Shown: positions 43,112-50,471 of the stretch, one piece after another
Position numbering within the stretch: the stretch's first letter is position 1
Layout: each line of letters opens with the position of its first letter
DNA from: an uncultured bacterium
GTDB taxonomy: Bacteria; Acidobacteriota; Aminicenantia; Aminicenantales; Saccharicenantaceae
Direction of reading: 5' to 3'
Assembly (NCBI GenBank): GCA_937920515.1
Contig: CALEUG010000013.1
Coordinates: forward strand, 1 to 50,471
Length of the DNA: 50,471 nucleotides
Position numbers and translations under genes: made by a program
The notes under the pieces: generated by a model
Databases searched by the model: none
What the model was told of the DNA's origin: nothing
The model's input: the letters and a program-made list of their open reading frames with translations, nothing else

Positions 43112-44013
43112 CGGCTACCCTCCGGCCGGGAAACTCTTCTTACCGGGATTAAACCTTCTTTAAGAATCAGCTCCTGAATTTCATCTGACAGGACAAAATC
43201 TATGAATTCTTTCGCCAGTCCGGTTGGCACCTCTTTAGTGAGAAACAAAAACGGCCGCACCAGCCGGTATTCTTTTTTCAGGATGGCCTCTTCCGTGGGT
43301 TTTACCCCGTTGAGAGCCAGGGCCTTAACCGATTCGTTGACCAGCCCCAGCGAAATAAAGCCGATGGCATTGGGGTCACGACTGACAATCTCTCTCACGG
43401 TGCCGTTGGAATCCTGGACTATGGCCTTCTTGGTGATGCGGGATTTTCCCATGACCAGCTCCTGGAAAGCGCCACGGGTGCCAGAGCCTTCTTCCCTGAC
43501 CACCACGGTTATGGCCTTTTGCTGACCGTTGAGGCTTTCCCAGGTGGTAATTTCACCCAGAAAAATGCTCTTGACCTGTTCGATGGTGATATTATCAAGC
43601 GGGTTGCGGGGATGGACGATTATGGCCAGCCCGTCATGAGCCACTTCTATCTGGTAGAGTTCCTTTTCGTCGTCTTTAAGTTCCCGGGAAGACATGCCTA
43701 TGTGGGCCGCGCCGGTCCCGACGGCCTGAATGCCGGCGCTGGAGCCACCACCCTGAACGTCAACGATTTCACCCGGCCTTTTTTCCATGAAGACTTCGGC
43801 CCATTTGTCGGCAAAAGGCTGGATGCTGGTTGAGCCGGCCACCACCAGGCTGTGACCGCGGCGCCCGGGGCGGCAGGACGGGAAAAAGGCCAGGGCCAGC
43901 AGAAGCGTTAAGACCAGAAAACTGAAGAGACGGCAAAAGGAAGCGCTACTTTTCAGCCTGCTGGCCTTAGCCTCTGCGGTCGGCGGCCTGTATTCATCAT
44001 TAGCCATTCTCAT
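43108..44013 (-). CDS. pstS: Phosphate-binding lipoprotein PstS
   Basis: 301 residues. A 25-residue basic leader precedes a hydrophobic core and a lipobox-like FFPSC (C about 49), so it is probably a lipoprotein. The mature part begins SLVVAGSTSIQPFADKWAEV, with the phosphate-binding GSTS; GGGSSAGIQAVGTGAAHIGM and EEGSGTRGAFQELVMGKS are the other ligand loops. First gene of pstSCAB1B2-phoU. The leader before the hydrophobic core is unusually long, so a start at a later codon is possible. Confidence 0.94.
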   Translation of the reverse strand: MRMANDEYRPPTAEAKASRLKSSASFCRLFSFLVLTLLLALAFFPSCRPGRRGHSLVVAGSTSIQPFADKWAEVFMEKRPGEIVDVQGGGSSAGIQAVGTGAAHIGMSSRELKDDEKELYQIEVAHDGLAIIVHPRNPLDNITIEQVKSIFLGEITTWESLNGQQKAITVVVREEGSGTRGAFQELVMGKSRITKKAIVQDSNGTVREIVSRDPNAIGFISLGLVNESVKALALNGVKPTEEAILKKEYRLVRPFLFLTKEVPTGLAKEFIDFVLSDEIQELILKEGLIPVRRVSRPEGSR

Positions 44014-44103
44014 CTGACCTGTTTTTCTATTCTCATCGCTGCTGGCCCGGGTGCAGTGCTACACCCTGTTCTTACAGCTTCAGGGAATCATAATAGATTC
44101 TTA

Positions 44104-44109
44104 ATTATA
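44104..44109 (-). promoter_or_regulatory. Possible -10 box of the pst operon
   Basis: TATAAT on the minus strand about 90 bases before pstS, without a recognisable -35. Pho-regulated promoters often lack a good -35 because an activator replaces it, but no Pho box could be defined here. Confidence 0.35.
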
Positions 44110-44150
44110 CTTAACTTTGAGAAAAAGAAAAGTTGCCATCCCGCCTTGAA

Positions 44151-46106
44151 TCAAGAAGAGAGCTTATCGATTTCCTGCAACCGCAGTTCAAAGCTCTGGC
44201 TCTTCTCTTCATATTCCTGGTAGACCTGGGTGTATTCTTCATAAAGGGAATCAAGGTTCTTGCGGCTGGCATCCAGTTCCCTGGAGAGGCGAACCACTTC
44301 CTGGCCGCGTCCATCGACCGAAGCGGCTATTATCTCCTGGGTCAGCCGGTTGACCCGCTGTTCAATTTCCTCAATCTGGCTTTCCAGCCTGAGCACCCTT
44401 TCTTCCAGGGGCTTGAGCACCCTGGACTTTTCTATAATGACTTCAGACCTGAGCTTTCTCAGCTCGCGCGGCGAGAGCTTGAACCTGAAAGATTCATCGG
44501 GGGAAGAGGGAACGACTGCGTTTTTATTCCTTTCGGGCCTTTCCGGCTGCCCGACAGGAGGTTCGGGAGATGAAGAGGGCTGGCTTGATTTCTTTTCCTC
44601 CGCTTCTTTCCTTTCATCCCTCTCTTCACTCCAGCCAACTTTTTTCAGGAAGCTCTCATAGTCCCCCTCGAAAACGGTGATCTTATTTTCCTGGAAAACG
44701 ATTAGCCTTTCGGCCAGGGCCCTTAGAAACATTTCGTTGTGAGTTACCATGACCACGGCCCCGTCAAAGTTGTCCAGGGCCGCCAGCAGGGCGTCGCAGG
44801 ATTCCAGGTCGAGGTGGTTGGTCGGCTCGTCCAGGAGAAGAAGGTTGACCGGCGTGGCCAGAATCTTACCCAGCAGCACCCGGCTCTTTTCGCCCCCCGA
44901 CAGAACCCTGATCGGCTTGAGGGCCTCGTCGCCTTCGAACAGCAGGGTGCCGGCAATCTGGCGAACCCGGGCCGGTTCGAGCTGGCTGTTGGCCGAACCT
45001 ATTTCTTCCAGCACGGTATTGGCACTGTTCAGGTCTTCGGCAAAGCTCTGTTCGTAGTAGCCGGCTGAAACAGATTTGGGAAAAGTGATTTCTCCCGACT
45101 GTGGTTTAAGCAGGCCGGCCATCAGCTTGAGCAGGGTGGTTTTGCCCCGGCCGTTGGGGCCGATGACCATCACCCGGTCGCGGGCTCCGATATGTATGCT
45201 GAAATTATTGATGAGGGGCTTTCCGGGAGTGTAGGCAAAGCTGACATTGTCCAGGCTCAGGGCATACCTATGATGAAACTTCTTTTCCAGGAAGGAAAAC
45301 TCCATGTTCTTTATCTTTTCCAGCTTCTCCCGCTTTTCCATCTTTTCGATGTACTTCAGGCGGGATTGGACCAGTCCGGCCAGCCGGGCCTTGGCCCGGA
45401 AGCGGTTGATAAAGACTTCAAGTTCCCGGCGCTTTCTTTCATCATTTATCCGGGTTTTCTCGTAGACTTCTTCTTCCAGGGCTAACTGGTTGTAGTACTT
45501 CTCCGTATCTCCCTCAATCTTGCGAATTTTCCGCCGGTGCAGGCCCAGGATATGGGTGGCCACCCGGTCCATGAAGCTGCGGTCATGGGTGATGAACATC
45601 AGCTCGCCCCGCCAGGAAAGCAGGAATTTTTCCAGCCAGCGGATGGAGGTGATGTCCAGGTAGTTGTTGGGCTCGTCCAGCAGAAGCAGGTCGTAGTCGG
45701 CCAGCAACAGCCGGGCCAGGTTCAAGCGGACCTGGTATCCCCCTGAGAGCTGGCGCGGATTTTTCTGGAAATCTTCGGGCGAAAAGCCCAGGCCGACCAG
45801 GACTTTTTCCACCCGCCAGAGCTGGTCTGAGTCGCAGGCCGGAAGCCCGGAGCCGGCTTCTTCCAGGACGGTTGACTTCCGGAAATAGGGTTCCTGTTCC
45901 AGGTAGCCGATGCGGTAGTTTCTGGGAATTACCACCCGTCCCTCGTCCGGCTCTTCCAGCCCGGCGATGATGCGAAACAGGGTGGACTTGCCGTGGCCGT
46001 TTTTGCCGACCAGACCCACCCTCTCGCCCGGGTTTATCTTGAAGCTGATTTTTTCAAAAAGAACCTGGCGGGCAAAGCTCTTGGATAATTCTTCAACGCT
46101 TATCAT
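44151..46106 (-). CDS. ABC-F family ATPase
   Basis: 651 residues with two ABC domains and no membrane segments. Domain 1: GLVGKNGHGKST (about 33-44), LSGGYQVRLNLARLLL, and LLLLDEPNNYLDITSIRWLE. The inter-domain linker (about 230-290) is helical and basic, as in proteins that act on the ribosome. Domain 2: VIGPNGRGKTT (about 343-353), LSGGEKSRVLLGK and LLLDEPTNHLDLES. After residue 535 a Ser/Pro/Glu-rich segment and a coiled coil (about 565-651) follow. The C-terminal coiled coil is Uup-like. It assists translation or ribosome rescue; the sub-family is not fixed. Confidence 0.92.
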   Translation of the reverse strand: MISVEELSKSFARQVLFEKISFKINPGERVGLVGKNGHGKSTLFRIIAGLEEPDEGRVVIPRNYRIGYLEQEPYFRKSTVLEEAGSGLPACDSDQLWRVEKVLVGLGFSPEDFQKNPRQLSGGYQVRLNLARLLLADYDLLLLDEPNNYLDITSIRWLEKFLLSWRGELMFITHDRSFMDRVATHILGLHRRKIRKIEGDTEKYYNQLALEEEVYEKTRINDERKRRELEVFINRFRAKARLAGLVQSRLKYIEKMEKREKLEKIKNMEFSFLEKKFHHRYALSLDNVSFAYTPGKPLINNFSIHIGARDRVMVIGPNGRGKTTLLKLMAGLLKPQSGEITFPKSVSAGYYEQSFAEDLNSANTVLEEIGSANSQLEPARVRQIAGTLLFEGDEALKPIRVLSGGEKSRVLLGKILATPVNLLLLDEPTNHLDLESCDALLAALDNFDGAVVMVTHNEMFLRALAERLIVFQENKITVFEGDYESFLKKVGWSEERDERKEAEEKKSSQPSSSPEPPVGQPERPERNKNAVVPSSPDESFRFKLSPRELRKLRSEVIIEKSRVLKPLEERVLRLESQIEEIEQRVNRLTQEIIAASVDGRGQEVVRLSRELDASRKNLDSLYEEYTQVYQEYEEKSQSFELRLQEIDKLSS

Positions 46107-46806
46107 TATTTATCATCTGCTCCAGTTCGGACATTAAGTATTATTAAATTAAGTATTTATGCCGATCTTCTGGTTTTAATCGGGCCAGACCAGTGAATTC
46201 TCAGGCTGTAAGCAAGCGCTTGAACTAAAATTTTTTTATCAGTTTATTATAATAGCACGTTTTGCCGGCTATTTTTAGTCCGTGTATCAGGTCAAAACAT
46301 CAGTGACACTTTCAGTCTGTAGTTTTAAGAACAGGATTTTCTTTATGACCGATCCCCATAGATTGCCAGATAAGACGACTGTAAGGCGTAAATGGTAATA
46401 CTCCCCGGGTTGGAGATATGCAAAATTAAGACTTTTATAGATATCCCGAGCTGTCTCCGATTTATCTGACCCGGCACAGCCAGCCTGCGAGCGGCGGACC
46501 GGTTAAGGCATATTGATTACTTAAAGCCGGTGTTCCTGCAGACCTGGAAAACAGGACATCGTGCCGGTAGCAGGTCAGGTTCTACCCTTCCCTGGCCTTC
46601 TCTACCAGAAAGACAGGTGCAACGGTTCGACCGGCTGGATATTATGCAAGCCATAACCTATCTATATCTCCTCCATCCAGGATTTAATCAAGGAACAATT
46701 TCATCGAAGTCTCTTGCTTTATTCCCCAGCCCTGTCTCCAAGTGCTGACCGCTGGTTGACCCTGAAACCGGTCAGCTCCTGATTCTCCAGGCCACTTGCC
46801 TTATAC
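46107..46806. other. Gene-poor region of about 700 bases
   Basis: Between the ABC-F gene and the decayed IS copy. The frames here have no ribosome site or protein-like composition. The divergent arrangement suggests promoters for the ABC-F gene, but no good -35/-10 pair was found. Possibly decayed mobile-element sequence. Confidence 0.35.
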
Positions 46807-46951
46807 CCTTATAAATTGAGTGATTTCAGCATAAAATCTCTGAGGCTCATTGTGGCGGGTTAATTCCATTCCTGAGTGATTATTCATCAGGGAGTTCCTG
46901 CCACATTCCCCTCTTTTTTCACCACACTTTTGGCTGAAGAGCCACAAAAAT
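46807..46951 (-). mobile_element. ISL3-like element left end, copy 2 (inverted)
   Basis: On the minus strand this reads TTGTGGCTCTTCAGCC through the GTGGC...GCCAC hairpin and into ATGAGCCTCAGAGATTTTAT, matching copy 1 at 37115-37255. The frame MSLRDFMLKSLNL then stops, so it cannot encode transposase. It lies directly upstream of the response-regulator gene. Confidence 0.7.
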
Positions 46952-47006
46952 ATTGACTAAAAGAGCTCCTTTAATGAATAATAAATTAAAAAAATGGAGT
47001 AAGGGC

Positions 47007-47504
47007 ATGAGCGCACACATAGCCATCATTGATGATGACCGGGTATCGTCTTCGATGCTGGAGAAATTATTGAGCGAGAAGGGCTACAGGGTGGTCAAGG
47101 CCTTTGACGGGGAAAAGGGAATGAAGCTGGTCAGGGAAGAACGGCCTCGGTTGGTCATCTGCGACATGCTGCTGCCCAAAATTCATGGAGCTGACCTCTG
47201 CCGGAAAATCAAGGACGACCCGGAACTCAAAGAGACCATGGTGGTGCTGATTACAGCGGTCTATAAAGGAGCCACCTCCAGAATCGACATCAAGAGTTAT
47301 GGAGCCGATAACTATTTCGAAAAACCGATCAATACCAAAGAGCTGCTCGGCTGGGTCGAGAAAAACGTGCCGCCAGAACCAGAACCGGCCAGACCTGGCC
47401 AGAAGCCGAAGGAGAACAAGATAGACATCGAATCTCTCAACGTAGACGATGTCGTCAATCAGCTAAAGAATCTGGTGGATGATAACCCCGGCAGGAAAAA
47501 ATAA
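47007..47504 (+). CDS. Single-domain response regulator
   Basis: 165 residues from ATG 47007, preceded by GGAGTAAGGGC; an ATG 18 codons earlier would add a basic extension. The receiver domain shows the acidic pair in IAIIDDDRVSS, the phospho-acceptor Asp in VICDMLLPKIHGADL, Thr in VLITAVYKG and the lysine in YFEKPINTKE. There is no DNA-binding domain; the tail (about 125-165) is Pro/Glu/Lys-rich and ends IDIESLNVDDVVNQLKNLVD, a short helix that may bind a partner. No histidine kinase is encoded nearby. Its upstream region is the decayed IS end, which may now supply its promoter. Confidence 0.9.
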   Translation: MSAHIAIIDDDRVSSSMLEKLLSEKGYRVVKAFDGEKGMKLVREERPRLVICDMLLPKIHGADLCRKIKDDPELKETMVVLITAVYKGATSRIDIKSYGADNYFEKPINTKELLGWVEKNVPPEPEPARPGQKPKENKIDIESLNVDDVVNQLKNLVDDNPGRKK

Positions 47505-47518
47505 AAACAAAAGCCGCG

Positions 47519-47551
47519 AGCAACTCCTTTAATTAAAACGCCGGAGTTGCT
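47519..47551. terminator. Hairpin between convergent genes
   Basis: AGCAACTCC (47519-47527) and GGAGTTGCT (47543-47551) form a nine-pair stem with a 15-base AT-rich loop. It lies between the ends of the response-regulator gene and the S46 peptidase gene and could stop transcription from both sides, although the T-runs are poor. Confidence 0.6.
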
Positions 47552-47595
47552 ATTTCACCACCAATCGCTTGCCTGTCCTGTCCTTATCCTTCAGC

Positions 47596-49758
47596 TCACA
47601 GCCCCATTTCTTTAATCAGGTGGTGAGCGCCGGAAAACTTTTCGGTGATGAACAGGACATAACGTATATCAACGGATATCGAGCGCTGCCATTCAGGAAT
47701 GATGTAGTAGTCGCCGATGACGCTCTCATAGGTCATGTCAAAGATGATACCCACCTGCTCGCCTTTGGCGTTAAGGGTCGGAGAACCGGAATTTCCGCCG
47801 GTGACGTTGGTGGTGTTGAGAAAACAGGCCGGGACATCTTTGAGCAGCGGGTCTTCAAATCTGCCAAAATCACGCTTCTGGTAAAGCTCTTTCAACTTAT
47901 CCGGGACATGGAACGGGAATTCTCCGGTTTCTTTTTCCATCACGCCCTTGAGCGTGGTAATTGGTTTGTAGACCACGGCATCGCGCGGGCTGTAGCCCTC
48001 AACCAGCCCGTAGGTGAAGCGGATGGTGCCGTTGGCGTCCGGGGCCAGCTTCCCTTCCTTCATCTCGAGCAATGCAGCTTCATAGGCCTTTTTAATGTCC
48101 GCTCTTTCCTGGGACCAGTTCTTGCTTTCCTCGCGGACCACCTTGAGCTCTTTTTCCAGCTCGGCCGCCAGCCTGATGAACGGGTCGTTGAGCTTAATCA
48201 GCTCGGCCGGTTTCATTTCCAGAAGCTCAAGGCGCTTCTTCGGGTCGCCGAGGATGGTCTCGTCATAAAGGCTATTCACGAATTCATCAACGGCCTTTTC
48301 CGATTTCTGAGCCAGAACGGACCGGAAAGGAGACGGGATTTTTTCCGCCGGTAGCTCCATCATCTTCTTCAGCTGGTGCTTGAAGAATTCCCGGTCGGTG
48401 TTGAAGACATAGCCGCGTTCGGCCAGCTGCACCCTCTGTTTGATGTAGGGCAGGTTGCGGTCCTGGTAGGAAGCCTCCCGGTCTTTATCGGGCTTCTGCC
48501 GTTCTTCCACCGTGCGGTAGATGGTATAAGCCTGGGAAAGAACGGTCGAGCCGAAATAGGGACTGATGATGTTGCTCAGAAGCTCGTTCCGGGAAGCAAA
48601 GACGTCGTAGCGTTTCATGTAATCAGCCATCTGGCTCAGGACTGCTCCGTATTTTTTCTGGCGTTCGGGCCTGGAGTTAATCCAGGCCAGAAGTTCTTTT
48701 TCCTGCTCTTTCTTCCTGGTGATGAGGTCCACCTTTTTCAGACCTTCCACCTTGCCCTGCATGTTTTTGAGAGAATTGTAGAGGCCCCTGAGCATAGAGG
48801 CATAACGGATTTCGGTTTCCTTGTCGCCCTTGCTGGCAGCTTCGATGAAATTGATGATGTCCTGAAATTCAGCCATGCGCCTGACCATGGCGTTGAAGTC
48901 GTACTCTATTTCCACCGCCGGGTTGTTGCGGTAGGTGCGGCCGGGATAGCCCATAACAAAGGTAAAGTCGCCTTCTTTAAGGCCTTCGGTGGAAAGCTTC
49001 AGCCAGACTTTGGGCTGGTAGGGCACGTTTTCCGGGCTGTAATCAACCCCAACCCCATCTCTGGAAACATAGGCCCGCAGGAAGGAAAAGTCGCAGGTGT
49101 GGCGGGGCCACATCCAGTTATCCACCTCGCCGCCGTAGTTGCCCAGGTCCTGGGGCGGAGCGTAAACCAGGCGGACATCCTTAATCCTCTTAAACCGATA
49201 GAGATAGTATTGATTGCCGCTGTACATGGCCACCACGCTGGCCCGGATATCCGGACCGGCTTTTTCGGCTTCAGCCACGATTTCTTTAACCGCAGCTTCA
49301 ATTGCCTCATATTTCTGGCGCGGGGTCATTTTGGGTTTAACTCTGGAGAGAACCCGGGCCGTGACTTCCTCATAGCCCAGCAGGATATCGGCCGTGTAGC
49401 CCTGGGCTGGAATTTCCTGCTCCCGGGTCAGGGCCAGGAAGCCGTCGCTGATGTAATCGTGTTCCTTACTCGAAGCCCGCTGGATGGCCCCGAAGGCCAC
49501 GTGGTGGTTGGTGAGAATGAGTCCTTCAGGGCTGACAAACTCGCCGGTGCCCCCGCCCAGGTTGACCACGGCACTCATCAATCCGGTGCCGTCCTTCCTG
49601 TAGAGGTCATCCGGGTTCATCTTGAGGCCGAGCTGCTGCAGGTTGAGCAGGCGCATCTGATGCGGCATCCACATCCCCTCATCCGCCCGGAGGACAAAGG
49701 GGACCAAGATAAACCAGGCTAACATAAAAACGATAAGCAATTTTGCCTTAACCTTCAT
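47596..49758 (-). CDS. S46-family dipeptidyl-peptidase (DPP7/DPP11-like)
   Basis: 720 residues with a signal peptide (LLIVFMLAWFILVPFVL). The catalytic triad parts are visible: His in ILTNHHVAFG (H85/H86), Asp in GGEVDNWMWPRHTCDFSFLR (about 213-223), and Ser657 in TGGNSGSPT. S46 enzymes remove dipeptides from peptide N-termini in the periplasm. In the family, the residue 18 after the serine sets P1 preference: Arg (DPP11, acidic P1) or Gly (DPP7, hydrophobic). Here it is Met675 (GIIFDMTYES), so specificity may be neither. GAGGAGG precedes the ATG. It is a single gene. The nearby asparaginase suggests peptide or amino-acid use. Confidence 0.93.
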   Translation of the reverse strand: MKVKAKLLIVFMLAWFILVPFVLRADEGMWMPHQMRLLNLQQLGLKMNPDDLYRKDGTGLMSAVVNLGGGTGEFVSPEGLILTNHHVAFGAIQRASSKEHDYISDGFLALTREQEIPAQGYTADILLGYEEVTARVLSRVKPKMTPRQKYEAIEAAVKEIVAEAEKAGPDIRASVVAMYSGNQYYLYRFKRIKDVRLVYAPPQDLGNYGGEVDNWMWPRHTCDFSFLRAYVSRDGVGVDYSPENVPYQPKVWLKLSTEGLKEGDFTFVMGYPGRTYRNNPAVEIEYDFNAMVRRMAEFQDIINFIEAASKGDKETEIRYASMLRGLYNSLKNMQGKVEGLKKVDLITRKKEQEKELLAWINSRPERQKKYGAVLSQMADYMKRYDVFASRNELLSNIISPYFGSTVLSQAYTIYRTVEERQKPDKDREASYQDRNLPYIKQRVQLAERGYVFNTDREFFKHQLKKMMELPAEKIPSPFRSVLAQKSEKAVDEFVNSLYDETILGDPKKRLELLEMKPAELIKLNDPFIRLAAELEKELKVVREESKNWSQERADIKKAYEAALLEMKEGKLAPDANGTIRFTYGLVEGYSPRDAVVYKPITTLKGVMEKETGEFPFHVPDKLKELYQKRDFGRFEDPLLKDVPACFLNTTNVTGGNSGSPTLNAKGEQVGIIFDMTYESVIGDYYIIPEWQRSISVDIRYVLFITEKFSGAHHLIKEMGL

Positions 49759-50312
49759 ATGAACCTCCTCACTTTATGTTGTTAATGATTATAAACACAG
49801 GATATTTAATTTCGGTCCACGCCGGCCTACGGCTTTCCGGGCCAGAATTAGATGATATTCTATCCTTCAATCCAATTCAACCTCAACATTTTCACTGATT
49901 TCATCCTCGACCGCGAAACAATTCATCCCTGTTTGAAAGTTTCAAATTATGAAGAGCCCCCGCCTGCCCTGAAAACTGGAGTTTTTATAACTGAAGACAT
50001 CCGGACAAAAATACAAGATAAAAAAAGGAATTAAACACGGCCGCAATGAACCGGCAACAACCAGGTTAAAAAACAACCGTCCCGGCAATTACGACCTGCC
50101 GGCCTCTACACATATGGCCCGGATGATATAAAGATAACTTGGCGCGGTAAAAAAGTAAGGATGATTTTTTTGAGTTTTTGAAAAATATTGAAACAGCATC
50201 TTGTAAGATTTGGCCGGTGCCGGAATCAACCTAAAAGCATCAGAAAAATCAAGAAATGTGGATTGCGGCTCCCTTTTTATATAAAATAAGCTGCTAATCG
50301 AGGGAGAAAAAA
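49759..50312. other. Intergenic region between the S46 peptidase and asparaginase genes
   Basis: About 550 bases between divergent genes. On the minus strand TATAAT at 49788-49793, 30 bases before the S46 ribosome site, is a possible -10 box. On the plus strand TATATAAAAT near 50277-50286 may be one for the asparaginase gene. Short frames here lack ribosome sites and look like noise. Confidence 0.35.
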
Positions 50313-50471
50313 ATGACTTGTCAATCAAAAGTTCTGGTCCTGTTCTGTGGCGGGACCATCGTCATGGAAGAACGGGCGGACGGCTCGCTGGCGGTTCCCG
50401 AAAGTAAAGATTCAGCTATAAAAATTTTAAGGGAGGTGGAACCCCGGCTGTCCAGCATTGCCCCCTACGAC
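50313..50471 (+). CDS. L-asparaginase, N-terminal part (runs off the right edge)
   Basis: 53 codons remain in the window. The product starts MTCQSKVLVLFCGGTIVMEE, where the GGTI threonine is the nucleophile of bacterial asparaginases and glutaminases. AGGGAG lies about eight bases before the ATG. The C-terminal part is outside the window, so type (I or II) and completeness cannot be judged; there is no signal peptide, which favours a cytosolic enzyme. Confidence 0.82.
   Translation, partial: MTCQSKVLVLFCGGTIVMEERADGSLAVPESKDSAIKILREVEPRLSSIAPYD

Noticed and set aside
46530-46748. Plus-strand frame of 72 codons upstream of the response regulator
   Set aside because: No ribosome site, unusual composition, and it lies in a gene-poor region next to IS remnants.
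47007-47504. Two-component system with the response regulator
   Set aside because: No histidine kinase gene is adjacent; only the receiver protein is supported.
49852-50328. Short frames on both strands between the S46 and asparaginase genes
   Set aside because: No ribosome sites, no conserved-looking protein composition, AT-rich intergenic DNA.

Overview
The window reads as a chromosomal contig from a Gram-negative-type bacterium. The best guess is a member of the Aminicenantes (Aminicenantota, near Acidobacteriota). This rests on gene content only: an exported S46 dipeptidyl-peptidase, a DUF6599-like lipoprotein paired with a DUF362-like Tat protein, tungstate uptake with a pterin-cofactor operon, and several exported protein families with no recognisable relative. 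Genes are dense, mostly on the minus strand, with AGGAG-type ribosome binding sites and frequent ATGA overlaps. No phage, CRISPR array or rRNA was seen; there is one tRNA.

Region by region. 1-450: a reading frame leaving the left edge. 451-9800: a long minus-strand operon, read from right to left, of tungstate uptake (tupA, tupB, ATPase) and molybdenum/tungsten cofactor genes (moeA, moaA, moaC, MOSC, mogA, mobB, ThiF-like), with ppnP beyond its end. It is preceded by a TTGACC-17-TATAAA promoter, a structured leader that looks like a Moco/Tuco riboswitch, and a 12-bp terminator with eight U. 9800-11930: two apparently frameshifted small genes around a ferredoxin-like protein. 11929-13910: the lipoprotein and DUF362 pair. 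13992-16503: a three-gene redox/radical-SAM cluster with an RlmN-like enzyme that lacks one catalytic cysteine. 16822-18258: an exported PHP phosphoesterase.

18703-28438 is the most unusual region: an operon of five exported proteins sharing two recurring modules and forming a family I do not recognise. One member carries a TPR and Thr/Gln/Gly-rich insertion, and a short frame between two members resembles the C-terminal end of a sixth. A TTGACA-17-TAACAT promoter precedes the operon. 28858-31717: an HD-domain protein and an exported deacetylase-propeller fusion. 32107-38548: housekeeping genes (rarA, cyanophycinase-like, MerR-like, tRNA-Pro, surE, dedA, a PflX-like radical SAM protein). 38826-44013: pstSCA, two pstB copies and phoU. 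44151-46106: an ABC-F ATPase. 46107-50471: a response regulator, an S46 peptidase and the start of an asparaginase. Two decayed copies of one ISL3-like element lie at about 37.1 kb and 46.9 kb in opposite orientations.

Together the genes describe import of tungstate and its insertion into pterin cofactor, phosphate import, peptide breakdown in the periplasm, and a large investment in exported proteins of unknown function. All family names come from reading motifs by eye; no database search was possible.
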